DNA of 64,000 bases, from NCBI RefSeq assembly GCF_036711975.1, contig NC_091975.1, positions 15,130,501 to 15,194,500 of the forward strand, given 5' to 3'. This document shows, one piece after another, positions 50,351 to 63,900 of this stretch (positions within the stretch are counted from its first letter, which is position 1; the number at the start of each line of letters is the position of its first letter). Made by a program: the position numbers and the translations under genes. Origin of the DNA: Onthophagus taurus. Its lineage: Eukaryota; Arthropoda; Insecta; Coleoptera; Scarabaeidae. The notes under the pieces are model-generated. The model saw nothing but the letters and a program-made list of their open reading frames with translations. It was not told the origin of the DNA and searched no databases.

Positions 50351-53300
50351 TTATGATAATGGAGTGTTGATACGATAGTGACCCCACGCTAATGTACTCA
50401 CCCCATCATCATTAATATAACGTTTCGAATCACGTGATGAAAGAGCCAATTTATTTTGTAGCATGGTATATATGCTATGCTTTTGACTTCTGAACAAGTA
50501 TTGTTTCATGTAAATATCTCTTTTTGACGTTAAACATTCCAAATAATGTTCAAAGATAATTTTGCGTTTAACCACAGCCTTCTTTACACCTTTAGCCTTT
50601 TTAGTGATACGGCCGAAACAGACCCTATTAGCGTACAATTTAGAACGTAAACCAATAAATTCTGACATGATTCTACCTGAATTTTCATCTTTCATCAACC
50701 CCAATACCGCTTTATTTTGTAGTGGAATGCTAAACTCATTATCCGGAAGATAATTTGACGTATCGAAGCGTTCTAAATTATCTTTTACGAATGCATACAC
50801 ATCATCTGTGGTAATGGACACAGTGAAGCTGTCGGTATCCATGTAGCACAATTGAATTTCAGAACCAAATTTAGGTTTCAAAAAATCATAATAAAATTGT
50901 TACATAAGTAATTTAGAAATTTCCAAAACTGCAAACCCTACATATAACGGTTTATCGTAAACCACATGCAGATGTTCCATTTGAATAGCCGAAAATGTTT
51001 CCGTAAAAATTTTTATATTCTTAAAATTTAATTTAGCAATTAGACTACGTGCCCCTAATTTTGGTCTACCCGTTCTCTTACGTATATCTTCCCAACTTGT
51101 CACTAACCTCACATCGACCCTTTTATCTACATTTTCCATAGTTTTACCGAAAACCGCATTGTTCATTAATTTAAAAAAATCCTTTTCAAAACTATTTTTG
51201 GCAGTTTGGCGTAAATGTGTGTTAACGTCGATGTAAGGTTTAAGCCAAGCTGATAGTTTAAAAGATAAAATACGATTACTTTTTCTAACTATAAGACCGT
51301 GAGCGACGGCATGCTTTAAATTTCTATAATGAATTACACAATTTTTCTTATTAAATAAATTTGGAATAAGTCTTTTATCGCTCACGCTTTTAGAGTTTGG
51401 CGGGCATATATTTTCGGCTAGAAATGGTAGGTCGTTATGCAAATCGTGCAATTCGCGCGGATATTCAATATCAACGTCCAATATATACCCGTAATCTGAG
51501 GTATCGGATACGTTTCTAAATTCGAAACTTCCAATTTGGGCCGCATCCAACCAAACAAACTCATTAACGGGCATATATTGAGACATTACCCATCCATAGA
51601 GGTTATTTGCATCCCAATACATCAAATAATTTTAAGGTAAATCGGTGTTGAAAGTACCATCGGTCATATATTTATTATTTCCCTTAGCGTGACGATGGCC
51701 GCAAAACGAAATGCCCCCGCGAATTCCCTTTTTAATGAAATGTACCTGATCTATATCTGTTAAAAGTTCGAGTTTGATCTGCGTGAACTTAAGCATAGCA
51801 TCCTAAGATAAACCTGGCGCTGTATAATAATGGGCAGGGTCTAACCCATAAGTACTAAAACAAACTTCTCGAAACTTTTCAAAGATGTCTGCAAGTAAAA
51901 GTACATCGGTCTTTAGATATAGATCAGAATACTCACGTAAATTTTGACACCCGAATGTACGCCAAACGGTTTGCGCATGATTGTATTCATCTTCACTTAT
52001 ACCATCGAAGCTCAGCTTATTCATAAAAGCATCTTTAGAGGGTAATGATGTTTCACCCAATCTATCAATAGAATCAATATACTGATAAGGAAAAATACCC
52101 TTTCTTGTTAACAATTTAAACTGTTCGTGACGTATGAAAAATTTTTTAACGTGGATAAAGTCATCGTCCACAAGATTGCTGGCGAGCGAATCGAGAGAGG
52201 ATGCCATGAACCTAAATGAATCTACAAAGCGCATTTTCATGTAGACGTTTTCAAAATCATCTTTGTGCTGTTTTTTAACGCGATCAACTAAAACGTTTTT
52301 ACTAAAGCTAATGTATTTTTCCTTGTTGTTGGGTAAAACATCGATACCACCCTCCGAATCGATATCAGCTAATTCCTTTACGAATAAGTGTGAATCATAG
52401 CCGCTAAAATTGTGAAGAAATATCGGAATGAAATTAGGGAGTTTGAAATTAAGGTTACACGTTGAATGTGCGGCACCTCTAAATCTGCCGGTAATATGGC
52501 AATGGTCGTGAACCTTATTCTGATTACAACCATCAAACGGTGACTTACAAATATGGCATAACGAAGCTGAATTAAATTTCAATTCCTCTTCAGCGGTTAG
52601 AGGTAGCATTGGTTTAATACATTTTAAATATTCGTTGTAAATAAATATAAATTGAAACAAAAACTTTACCACAATCGAGGCCCATATACGTTTCGAATTT
52701 ATAATATTTAACATCGGATGTTGAAACGATATAATAAGCAAAGCTAAACGGCATGTGTATATCTACCGCTTCGGTGAAAGATGTTGAAGTACTAGGTTCG
52801 CAAAACTCTACCGGCTTTAAAATCGATTCAAAATCCGCATATATAACAAAGGGGACGTTTTGAGTATATTTATAATTATTAAATTGTAAAATATTTTCAG
52901 GCGTATACGACCCTAGAAAGTTTGGCCTTGAGCGCACATTTTTCGATGGTAAAATGGTTTTAATATGATTACAATCATGCAGTTGATGATCGTTTAACAA
53001 CTTTTGTGTGGAAAAGCGTCTTAAACAACCATCGCAAAGGTGTACAGAATGACCGTGGTTGTATACTTGTTTAGAAATCAAACGTGATAGATTTACAATT
53101 AAAACGTAATGTCCGTGTCCATTTTCATATAAATAAAGTAAATTTATATGGGTATCCCGTCGATTTTTTGTAAAATAAATTGGTCCTTCCACCACGTATT
53201 CTTTGGATGATTTAACTAGTTCATAAATATTTATACTTAAATTATTTAATTGTTCAATTTTAGGGATGTCTTTTAAATGCACGGGAAAGTTTATATCTTT

Positions 53301-54464
53301 TAAATTTAATACGGTTGAAAAGTGCGGGTACGATGATGTTAAGTTTCTATTACTTTCTACCGGTCGCAGATGAGATACGAGACTCCAAGCTAAGCAAGCG
53401 TTGTCATCGTAGTTTTTGATGTTAATGCACGCTTTCTTAGTAGCGATTGATTCTGGAAGCGGGATGTACGACGAGCCGGGTATTGGTTGGAATTTGTTTA
53501 TGTTTAGAAGAAGGTATGAAATAGAAAAGAAGGCTCAACCGGACCCCCTCTCCTGAAACTCTTCAGCTTGTTGGTTAATACTTGCCACCATCTCATCATA
53601 AGTTTCATTAAAATCGGCGAATTGTGTAATTACTTCGAATTTGGTATTAAAATTCTTTTCGGACGCGGTAACGGTCTCATCTCCATTTTCATTAATTGTT
53701 GTTTTAATAAAAATGGATAAAAGCTCGAGTTGCACCTTCACCGAGCAGGTTCATGTAAGGTGTGATAATATTTCCGACAGTATTTCGAGTACGCGCTAGA
53801 TATGTGGAGATATCATCATCATCATCACGACCTCCAGATATTTTATAAGACGCAACTCGATCTTTGTAACAAGTTGCAATCTTCTCAACACCTTTCTCAA
53901 CCTGTATCGTATGATTCATCCTGAGATGTGACTCCAAAGCCATATGATTTGTGAAAGAAATTCCACACAAATCACATACCTTTGATCTATTATCACCGGA
54001 TAGCGGTTGAGGAAGATGTTTAGAAGGTTGCAAAATTGACCTTACCGTCGGCGCCGATGATGTAGATGGTGGTACATCGATGGTGGGTTTCGCTTTCGCA
54101 CAATTTGCCATTGCAGGAGGTGGCGCTTGACGTTGAGGACCAACTTCTAAACCATTATCACCCGATAGCGGTTGAGGAAGACGTTTAGAAGGTTGCAAAA
54201 TTGACCTCACCGTCGATGATGTAGATGGTGGTACATCGATGGTGGATTTCGCTTTCGAATAATTTGCCATTGCTGGAGGTGGCGCTTGACGCTGAGGACC
54301 AACTTCTAAACCATGCACTAATTTTCAAAACTATCGAATCTCGAAAAAGATTTATCGCATAAAGAACACTCGTTCCTAACGTAATTAGTATGCGAATGTC
54401 GTGTGTGCCGATCGAGACTCCTTTTGGCGCTGAATGACTTTTGACACTTATCGCACGCGAACAT
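50351..54464 (-). pseudogene. polB: DNA polymerase B, element 3 copy, multiply broken
   Basis: From ATG 54464, with N-terminal C2H2 finger MFACDKCQKSF. A Pro/Ser-rich linker holds a 135-base tandem duplication (GPQRQAPPPAMAN twice, 54060-54310). Then come RGSG/WAF (53535 region), Exo I YADFES (about 52835), HNH cluster DHCHITGRFRG (about 52495), NFSGYD (about 52410), motif A YWDANNLYG (51620), motif B NNAVFGKT (51160) and motif C YMDTDS (50840). Lesions include a stop near 54325, a frame change near 53705, TGA for Trp near 53534, a frameshift near 52650, TAG for Trp near 51803, TAA at 51632-51634 and TAA near 50897. Confidence 0.85.
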
Positions 54465-54634
54465 CTTTAAAGAGATTTGAAATTGAGAGTTTCAAATATA
54501 AACTTTAACGAGAGCAACCGCTTATTAAAACTGTTGATGTTGCTAGTTCCACAGATGAATGTGAAGTAAAACGTTTCTAGAAATAATATGTATTAATATT
54601 ACATAAAAATGCAAACTAAGCAGTTTTTATTAAA

Positions 54635-54740
54635 TCACCGTGGTTCAGTAAAGTTCAATGCACCACGTCAGTGGAAGTGTTAAATTACATTGTGGTTTAC
54701 AATAATGCTGAGCAATAGAATTATTGGTGTAAATGAAATA
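54635..54740. repeat. Direct repeat flanking the element 3 polymerase block, right copy
   Basis: Partner of 49289-49395, same orientation, 5.35 kb apart, located between the polymerase start and the integrase end. Could be a promoter-type repeat shared by two genes, or the remnant ends of an inserted unit. Confidence 0.55.
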
Positions 54741-54886
54741 CGGATAAATAGAAATTTAAAACCCTAATTAAGTATAAGGATGTGAAAAATTAAAAGTTTT
54801 TAAATAAATAATAGGATTTGTTAATATTTAAGTTAACAATAATGCGAAGTAAATATACGTTTTACTTAGAAAAGAAACATTTAAAC

Positions 54887-55815
54887 CTAAACGATATTGT
54901 CTAACCACTTAACGAACACTTGATTCTTTCTTCTCTTTAACACTTTTTCGACAAGATACACATCAGGTTGTTTGGATCTTTGAAGTTCGAATTCATAAAA
55001 AGCTCCGTTAATAGGTTGTCCATTCATATCTTCTAATAAATAAGAAATTGGATTCGTAATTTGTGTTTTAACTATTTTAAATAACTCAGTGGTCCAGTTG
55101 GGTAAATATCCATTATCGAAGACATGCTTATGCTTGCTAATGCGAACTACATCTCCAATATTAAAGTTTCCCTTACCGGCAATTTTAATATGATTGTACA
55201 CCGTATTGGGAAGTTTATTTTCTACAGATTTCGAATTTATTTGAGATGGTTTCATTTTCGTGGTTGAATGCTTTGAATTATAATATTGAGTTGTAATAGC
55301 ATCCAATAAGTGTAACCATTTATGATTTCCGTAAAGACTAAACATTTTATACAACTTTTGTTTTATGATTCTAATTACGCGTTCAGCTATTGCAGCCTTC
55401 ATTACGCTATACGTTGAATAATGATTAATTTTAAATTCCATCATCAACTTTTTGAAGTGTGTATTGTAAAATTCCTTTCCCTGATCTGTTTGTAGATTTT
55501 TAGGTACACGACCTTCAAAGAGAATTGAACGTAACGCGTGTATTACATCTGTAGAGGATTTATTTTTTAACGGACGCATCCAGAGATACTTTGAAAAACA
55601 ATCGAAAACCACTAAGATGTATTCATGTCTAACATTGATTTTACCAAATTCTATCATTTCAATAAGATCAGCTTGCCATAAATCATCGATCCCCTTCAGT
55701 ATAGTTCTTCGTCTAGGAAATAAACGTCTAGCGGGACGATGAAGTTCTTCAACTATAGTTTGTTTCGCTTTCGATACCTTGCTACCACTTTTTTTCTTGA
55801 ACTCAACCCGGTCAG
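54887..55815 (-). CDS. Polinton retroviral-type integrase with chromodomain, 5' truncated
   Basis: About 305 codons of open frame; the first in-frame ATG lies at about residue 65, and the annotated upstream frame begins at a GTG inside an inserted sequence, so the true start is lost. Catalytic triad: Asp in DLWQADLIEM, Asp in LQTDQGKEF 61 residues on, and Glu in AIAERVIRIIK another 34 on. A basic N-terminal HRPARRLFPRRRT stretch precedes it. The C-terminus has an SH3-like IGDVVRISKHKHVF segment and a chromodomain-like YLVEKVLKRRKNQVFVKWL. It inserts the element's DNA into the host chromosome. The core itself has no internal stop. Confidence 0.88.
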
Positions 55816-56790
55816 CCCAAATGTCAGGGGAAGCAGATTCCTGGTCCACAATTGGACACTAGCCGTAAACTCACCGCTGAGACCTGCCACGACCACGCTG
55901 GGTGCCAACCCGACGCCCTCCCGCAGTGGATGGTGAAGGTTAAATGATAGAAGTAAATGTGTTCCCTCTCCTTTATTAAGCCTTACAAATCTCATCAATG
56001 TAAACAAAAATTATAAAATTACGGTCGACACAAAAATGTGGTACGTACCATTAATGTTTCACAATTGACAAACGAAATCTTAACAAAATAGACGGTCCAA
56101 TAAAGAGACAGTGGTTCGTAGTTTCTTCCTCACCTCCCCACACGTGGTCGTCACAAATTGGCCCCGCTTCAGGGTTCACTTTTTTTCGGCCAGACGGGAT
56201 TGTTGGTAATAATGTTTTTTTTTTTAGTTGATACAAAAAAAAAACACATTAGACAAACATTAACAATAACATCACAACATTACCTCCACTCCGGGAAGCC
56301 TGTGTTCAAGGGTGTTAAAAAAGAAGATCGCTATGGCTTGTCGGAAAAATAATCCGAATAAAAAAGATTCCGCTTGAAAATACTTTTACTTTCGTATTCT
56401 CACTTTTGTCACAAAATAACGTTGGATCCCGATACTTCGGATGAGAAGCCCCAATTGAGATAATTGAGTTACGGTCTTCACGCCGTTCACTTCTCAGAAT
56501 CAGCACGCTTTTCGATAATCCACAAGCAATCCGATCTTTACTGGACACCACCAAGGTTACTCACAAACAGAGGAAGAGACGAAGAAGGAACACATTTTTA
56601 TACGAAAGTTATTCATACCAACTCATCCCAAATCAAATAAAAATTACTATTTATTCTGGCAACAACGCCCTCTTACCAACAAAAGGATGAATTGATATGA
56701 AAAACAAACAAACATAACCCCACAAATATGTAAACAAGGAAAACAAATCTAAATTCTAATAAAACCGTAACAACCTGCATTATTACGCTC
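55816..56790 (-). mobile_element. LTR-like insertion between integrase and fiber-like genes
   Basis: About 0.95 kb with no Polinton similarity. On the minus strand it ends CCCCTGACA (plus-strand TGTCAGGGG at 55822), followed by TT and TGGGCTGACCGGG, the layout of an LTR end and a TGG-starting primer site. An AATAAAG signal lies near 55975 on the same strand. The opposite LTR boundary is not clear. The insertion removed the integrase start. Confidence 0.4.
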
Positions 56791-56801
56791 ATGGATTAAG
56801 T

Positions 56802-57368
56802 CTAACTTTTTTTCTCCAATATATCTAGTCGTGAATTTATAATGCTTTCCATATCAAGTAGACGATCTGCAACACCCTGTATCCCATTTCAAAGATTTGT
56901 TGTGAGTATATCAAATGCATTTAAATTATTGTTGAATGATTTTGTTAGAGTTGTAATTTGCTGACCATTTAATAGGATTTCCGCGTTATTTTTTTTAATG
57001 TCACGTAAGACTGTAGAGTTTTTAATATCAATTTTTGTTGACACCTGATGTATACGTTTACTATGATCTTCAATAATTCTTTGAACGTCCGCTATTATGA
57101 CCTTAATTTTTGTAGCTTTCAATGTTTCACATATTTCGTCTACATAAATTTTTATCGCACAATCATTTTCATCCGTCGGTTGTTGAACGTTAGATAGTTT
57201 ACGCCCCTGGATATCATAATCTCCATCTACGGTTAAAGGGAATCCAATATGGCGTTGAGATGTAATTAAATTCTCATCATTCAATACTTTATTCCGCGCA
57301 GAACGTAATGTACGACCAAACTTATCAATGCTCACACCACTCACGCTTGATCGTTCATTGGTACGCAT
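56802..57368 (-). pseudogene. Fiber-like coiled-coil protein, element 3 copy, one in-frame stop
   Basis: From ATG 57368. The head matches the element 1 protein: VSIDKFGRTL, GDYDIQGRKLSNVQ, then P.DENDCAIKIYVDE. The shaft is again heptad-like (STKIDIKNSTVLRDIKKNN...). A TGA at about 56889 is followed in the same frame by 29 more codons of coiled-coil sequence ending at TAG 56802. The conserved head and variable shaft fit an adhesion fiber whose distal part diverges. Confidence 0.65.
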
Positions 57369-57383
57369 AAATTATTATTATTA

Positions 57384-57535
57384 TTATGATATAACGCCGC
57401 TCTCCTTCAGTTCTTCTATAATGGATGTGATTTCATTAATATGGGAATTGTTTCCTGCCGCATGTGAAGCGTACAACAATTTCAATCGATCTACCAATTC
57501 GTTAACATCATCCCAATATATATATTTCTTAAATG
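57384..57535 (-). pseudogene. DUF8207-like protein, C-terminal remnant
   Basis: About 50 codons reading YIYWDDVNELVDRLKLLYASHAAGNNSH...EELKESGVIS, nearly the same as the end of the element 1 protein. It is cut at 57530 by the shared hairpin-terminus element, so the rest of the gene is lost. Order with the fiber-like gene is conserved with element 1. Confidence 0.8.
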
Positions 57536-57998
57536 TAGTCATTTCATGTTAATCACAGATTATATTATATATTGGTTTTTTTATATATTATGCTAATATA
57601 ATTTATTGTTAATTTGAAATGTAATGATTTTTATTATTTTTAATCCTATATTCCCACCACCACCACCATTTAATTTTTCAACTCAAGTTACGCTAATTTA
57701 CAGTTCAATTCTCAATCATAGCTAGCGTCAATATATTTAAATTTTTCTGTTTAATTTTATAAAAAATTCCTAAATCTAGTACTTACACCACTCAATCATA
57801 TTTGGCGCCATTGTATTTAAATTTTTCTATTTAATTTTCTAAAAATCCCTAGATCTCTAGTTACTTTTAATACCAACCTAATTTTTTCCCCCAAACTTTA
57901 GTTGGTATCCCCCCCTATACCTAATACATTGAGGCGTGAAGTCACCGCAGGAGCAGCAGGAGCAACTTCCGGTCTAGAACCGGCATTCTTACACTACT
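57528..57998. mobile_element. Non-autonomous element with hairpin-CTACT terminus, copy 3
   Basis: Same element as 44174-44601 with a 45-base extra piece near 57620-57670 ending in a CCA run. The stem CCGGT (57969-57973) and ACCGG (57979-57983) with loop CTAGA is followed by 10 bases and CTACT (57994-57998). The 153-bp satellite begins at this very point. Confidence 0.55.
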
Positions 57999-60900
57999 AA
58001 AGTTGTAGCAAATTGTGCCCTTAACACAATGGTCTGTGACTTTTTTGCTCCCAGATGCATCAATGTGGAGATTTTTTCAAGAATGTGGAAATTACAAGAG
58101 CGTTGAAAAAAACGGTATCCGGAACAGAATACAGAAAAACTTTTACCACAAAAGTTGTAGCAAATTGTGCCCTTAACACAATGGTCTCCAACATTTTTGC
58201 TCCCAGGTGCATCAATGTGGAGAATTTTTGAAAAATGTGCAAATTACAAGAGTGTTGAAAAAAAACGGTATCCGGAGCAGAATACAGAAAAACTTTTACT
58301 ACAAAAGTTGTAGCAAATTGTGCCCTTAACACAATGGTCTGTGACTTTTTTGCTCCCAGGTGCATCAATGTGGAGATTTTTTCAAGAATGTGGAAATTAC
58401 AAGAGTGTTGAAAAAAAACGGTATTCGGAGCAGAATACAGAAAAACTTTTACTACAAAAGTTATAGTAAATTGTGCCCTTAACACAATAGTCTGTAACGT
58501 TTTTGCTCCCAGATGCACCATTGTGGAGACTTTTTCAAGAATGTGGAAATTACAAGAGTGTTGAAAAAAAAACGGTATCCGGAGCAGAATACAGAAAAAC
58601 TTTTACTACAAAAGTTGTAGCAAATTGTTCCCTTAACACAATGGTCTGTGACTTTTTTGCTCCCAGATGCACCATTGTGGAGATTTTTTCAAGAATGTGG
58701 AAATTACAAGAGTGTTGAAAAAAAACGGTATCCGGAACAGAATACAGAAAAACTTTTACTACAAAGGTTGTAGCAAATTGTGCCCTTAACACAATGGTCT
58801 GTGACTTTTTTGCTCCCAGATGCATCAATGTGGAGATTTTCTCAAGAATGTGGAAATTACAAGAGTGTTGAAAAAAAACGGTATCCGGAGCAGAATACAG
58901 AAAAACTTTTACCACAAAAGTTGTAGCAAATTGTGCCCTTAACACAATGGTCTCCAACATTTTTGCTCCCAGATGCATCAATGTGGAGAATTTTTGAAAA
59001 ATGTGCAAATTACAAGAGTGTTGAAAAAAAAAGGTATCCGGAGGAGAATACAGAAAAACTTTTACTACAAAAGTTGTAGCAAATTGTGCCCTTAACACAA
59101 TGGTCTGTGACTTTTTTGCTCCCAGATGCACCATTGTGGAGATTTTTTCAAGAATGTGGAAATTACAAGAGTGTTGAATAAAAACGGTATCCGGAGCAGA
59201 ATACAGAAAAACTTTTACTACAAAAGTTGTAGCAAATTGTTCCCTTAACACAATGGTCTGTGACTTTTTTGCTCCCAGATGCACCATTGTGGAGATTTTT
59301 TCAAGAATGTGGAAATTACAAGAGTGTTGAAAAAAAACGGTATACGGAGCAGAATACAGAAAAACTTTTACTACAAAGGTTGTAGCAAATTGTGCCCTTA
59401 ACACAATGGTCTGTGACTTTTTTGCTCCCAGATGCATCAATGTGGAGATTTTTTCAAGAATGTGGAAATTACAAGAGTGTTGAAAAAAAACGGTATCCGG
59501 AGCAGAATACAGAAAAACTTTTACCACAAAAGTTGTAGCAAATTGTGCCCTTAACACAATGGTCTGTGACTTTTTTGCTCCCAGATGCATCAATGTGGAG
59601 ATTTTTTCAAGAATGTGGAAATTACAAGAGTGTTGAAAAAAAACGGTATCCGGAGCAGAATACAGAAAAACTTTTACCACAAAAGTTGTAGCAAATTGTG
59701 CCCTTAACACAATGGTCTGTGACTTTTTTGCTCCCAGATGCACCATTGTGGAGATTTTTTCAAGAATGTGGAAATTACAAGAGTGTTGAGAAAAAACGGT
59801 ATTCGGAGCAGAATACAGAAAAACTTTTACTACAAAAGTTGTAGTAAATTGTGCCCTTAACACAATGGTCTGTGACTTTTTTGCTCCCAGGTGCATCAAT
59901 ATGGAGATTTTTTCAAGAATGTGGAAATTACAAGAGTGTTGAAAGAAAACGGTATCCGGAGCAGAATACAGAAAAACTTTTACCACAAAAGTTATAGCAA
60001 ATTGTGCCCTTAACACAATGGTCTGTGACTTTTTTGCTCCCAGATGCACCATTGTGGAGATTTTTTCAAGAATGTGGAAATTACAAGAGTGTTGAAAAAA
60101 AACGGTATCCGGAGCAGAATACAGAAAAACTTTTACTACAAAGGTTGTAGCAAATTGTGCCCTTAACACAATGGTCTCCAACATTTTTGCTCCCAGATGC
60201 ATCAATGTGGAGAATTTTTGAAAAATGTGCAAATTACAAGAGTGTTGAAAAAAAAAGGTATCCGGAGGAGAATACAGAAAAACTTTTACTACAAAAGTTG
60301 TAGCAAATTGTGCCCTTAACACAATGGTCTGTGACTTTTTTGCTCCCAGGTGCATCAATATGGAGATTTTTTCAAGAATGTGGAAATTACAAGAGTGTTG
60401 AAAAAAAACGGTATCCGGAGCAGAATACAGAAAAACTTTTACCACAAAAGTTGTAGCAAATTGTGCCCTTAACACAATGGTCTGTGACTTTTTTGCTCCC
60501 AGATGCATCAATGTGGAGATTTTTTCAAGAATGTGGAAATTACAAGAGTGTTGAAAAAAAACGGTATCCGGAGCAGAATACAGAAAAACTTTTACCACAA
60601 AAGTTGTAGCAAATTGTGCCCTTAACACAATGGTCTGTGACTTTTTTGCTCCCAGATGCACCATTGTGGAGATTTTTTCAAGAATGTGGAAATTACAAGA
60701 GTGTTGAAAAAAAACGGTATTCGGAGCAGAATACAGAAAAACTTTTACTACAAAAGTTGTAGTAAATTGTGCCCTTAACACAATGGTCTGTGACTTTTTT
60801 GCTCCCAGGTGCATCAATATGGAGATTTTTTCAAGAATGTGGAAATTACAAGAGTGTTGAAAAAAAACGGTATCCGGAGCAGAATACAGAAAAACTTTTA

Positions 60901-63900
60901 CCACAAAAGTTATAGCAAATTGTGCCCTTAACACAATGGTCTGTGACTTTTTTGCTCCCAGATGCACCATTGTGGAGATTTTTTCAAGAATGTGGAAATT
61001 ACAAGAGTGTTGAAAAAAAACGGTATCCGGAGCAGAATACAGAAAAACTTTTACTACAAAGGTTGTAGCAAATTGTGCCCTTAACACAATGGTCTGTGAC
61101 TTTTTTGCTCCCAGATGCATCAATGTGGAGATTTTTTCAAGAATGTGGAAATTACAAGAGTGTTGAAAAAAAACGGTATCCGGAGCAGAATACAGAAAAA
61201 CTTTTGCCACAAAAGTTGTAGCAAATTGTGCCCTTAACACAATGGTCTGTGACTTTTTTGCTCCCACATGCACCATTGTGGAGATTTTTTCAAGAATGTG
61301 GAAATTACAAGAGTGTTGAAAAAAAACGGTATTCGGAGCAGAATACAGAAAAACTTTTACTACAAAAGTTGTAGTAAATTGTGCCCTTAACACAATGGTC
61401 TGTGACTTTTTTGCTCCCAGGTGCATCAATATGGAGATTTTTTCAAGAATGTGGAAATTACAAGAGTGTTGAAAAAAAACGGTATTCGGAGCAGAATACA
61501 GAAAAACTTTTACTACAAAAGTTGTAGCAAATTGTGCCCTTAACACAATGGTCTGTGACTTTTTTGCTCCCAGATGCACCATTGTGGAGATTTTTTCAAG
61601 AATGTGGAAATTACAAGAGTGTTGAAAAAAAACGGTATCCGGAGCAGAATACAGAAAAACTTTTACCACAAAAGTTGTAGCAAATTGTGCCCTTAACACA
61701 ATGGTCTGTGACTTTTTTGCTCCCAGATGCACCATTGTGGAGATTTTTTCAAGAATGTGGAAATTACAAGAGTGTTGAAAAAAAACGGTATTCGGAGCAG
61801 AATACAGAAAAACTTTTACTACAAAAGTTGTAGTAAATTGTGCCCTTAACACAATGGTCTTTGACTTTTTTGCTCCCAGGTGCATCAATATGGAGATTTT
61901 TTCAAGAATGTGGAAATTACAAGAGTGTTGAAAAAAAACGGTATCCGGAGCAGAATACAGAAAAACTTTTACTACAAAAGTTGTAGCAAATTGTTCCCTT
62001 AACACAATGGTCTCTGACTTTTTTGCTCCCAGATGCACCATTGTGGAGATTTTTTCAAGAATGTGGAAATTACAAGAGTGTTGAAAAAAAATGGTATCCG
62101 GAGCAGAATACAGAAAAACTTTTACCACAAAAGTTGTAGCAAATTGTGCCCTTAACACAATGGTCTCCAACATTTTTGCTCCCAGATGCATCAATGTGGA
62201 GAATTTTTGAAAAATGTGCAAATTACAAGAGTGTTGAAAAAAAAACGGTATCCGGAGCAGAATACAGAAAAACTTTTACTACAAAAGTTGTAGCAAATTG
62301 TTCCCTTAACACAATGGTCTGTGACTTTTTTGCTCCCAGATGCACCATTGTGGAGATTTTTTCAAGAATGTGGAAATTACAAGAGTGTTGAAAAAAAACG
62401 GTATCCGGAGCAGAATACAGAAAAACTTTTACTACAAAAGTTGTAGCAAATTGTTCCCTTAATACAATGGTCTGTGACTTTTTTGCTCCCAGATGCACCA
62501 TTGTGGAGATTTTTTCAAGAATGTGGAAATTACAAGAGTGTTGAAAAAAAACGGTATCCGGAGCAGAATACAGAAAAACTTTTACTACAAAAGTTGTAGC
62601 AAATTGTTCCCTTAACACAATGGTCTGTGACTTTTTTGCTCCCAGATGCACCATTGTGGAGATTTTTTCAAGAATGTGGAAATTACAAGAGTGTTGAAAA
62701 AAAACGGTATACGGAGCAGAATACAGAAAAACTTTTACTACAAAGGTTGTAGCAAATTGTGCCCTTAACACAATGGTCTGTGACTTTTTTGCTCCCAGAT
62801 GCATCAATGTGGAGATTTTTTCAAGAATGTGGAAATTACAAGAGTGTTGAAAAAAAACGGTATCCGGAGCAGAATACAGAAAAACTTTTACCACAAAAGT
62901 TGTAGCAAATTGTGCCCTTAACACAATGGTCTGTGACTTTTTTGCTCCCAGATGCACCATTGTGGAGATTTTTTCAAGAATGTGGAAATTACAAGAGTGT
63001 TGAAAAAAAACGGTATCCAGAGCAGAATACAGAAAAACTTTTACTACAAAAGTTGTAGCAAATTGTTCCCTTAACACAATGGTCTCTGACTTTTTTGCTC
63101 CCAGATGCACCATTGTGGAGATTTTTTCAAGAATGTGGAAATTACAAGAGTGTTGAAAAAAAATGGTATCTGGAGCAGAATACAGAAAAACTTTTACCAC
63201 AAAAGTTGTAGCAAATTGTGCCCTTAACACAATGGTCTCCAACATTTTTGCTCCCAGATGCATCAATGTGGAGAATTTTTGAAAAATGTGCAAATTACAA
63301 GAGTGTTGAAAAAAAAACGGTATCCGGAGCAGAATACAGAAAAACTTTTACTACAAAAGTTGTAGCAAATTGTTCCCTTAACACAATGGTCTGTGACTTT
63401 TTTGCTCCCAGATGCACCATTGTGGAGATTTTTTCAAGAATGTGGAAATTACAAGAGTGTTGAAAAAAAACGGTATCCGGAGCAGAATACAGAAAAACTT
63501 TTACTACAAAAGTTGTAGCAAATTGTTCCCTTAACACAATGGTCTGTGACTTTTTTGCTCCCAGATGCACCATTGTGGAGATTTTTTCAAGAATGTGGAA
63601 ATTACAAGAGTGTTGAAAAAAAACGGTATTCGGAGCAGAATACAGAAAAACTTTTACTACAAAAGTTGTAGTAAATTGTGCCCTTAACACAATGGTCTGT
63701 GACTTTTTTGCTCCCAGGTGCATCAATATTCAGATTTTTTCAAGAATGTGGAAATTACAAGAGTGTTGAAAAAAAACGGTATCCGGAGCAGAATACAGAA
63801 AAACTTTTACCACAAAAGTTATAGCAAATTGTGCCCTTAACACAATGGTCTGTGACTTTTTTGCTCCCAGATGCACCATTGTGGAGATTTTTTCAAGAAT

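Noticed and set aside
58550-62221. A 1,223-codon repetitive protein on the minus strand (and 356-codon neighbour)
   Set aside because: It is 24 units of a 153-bp satellite. Variants among units change amino acids freely and frames switch with A-run length, so there is no sign of coding constraint.
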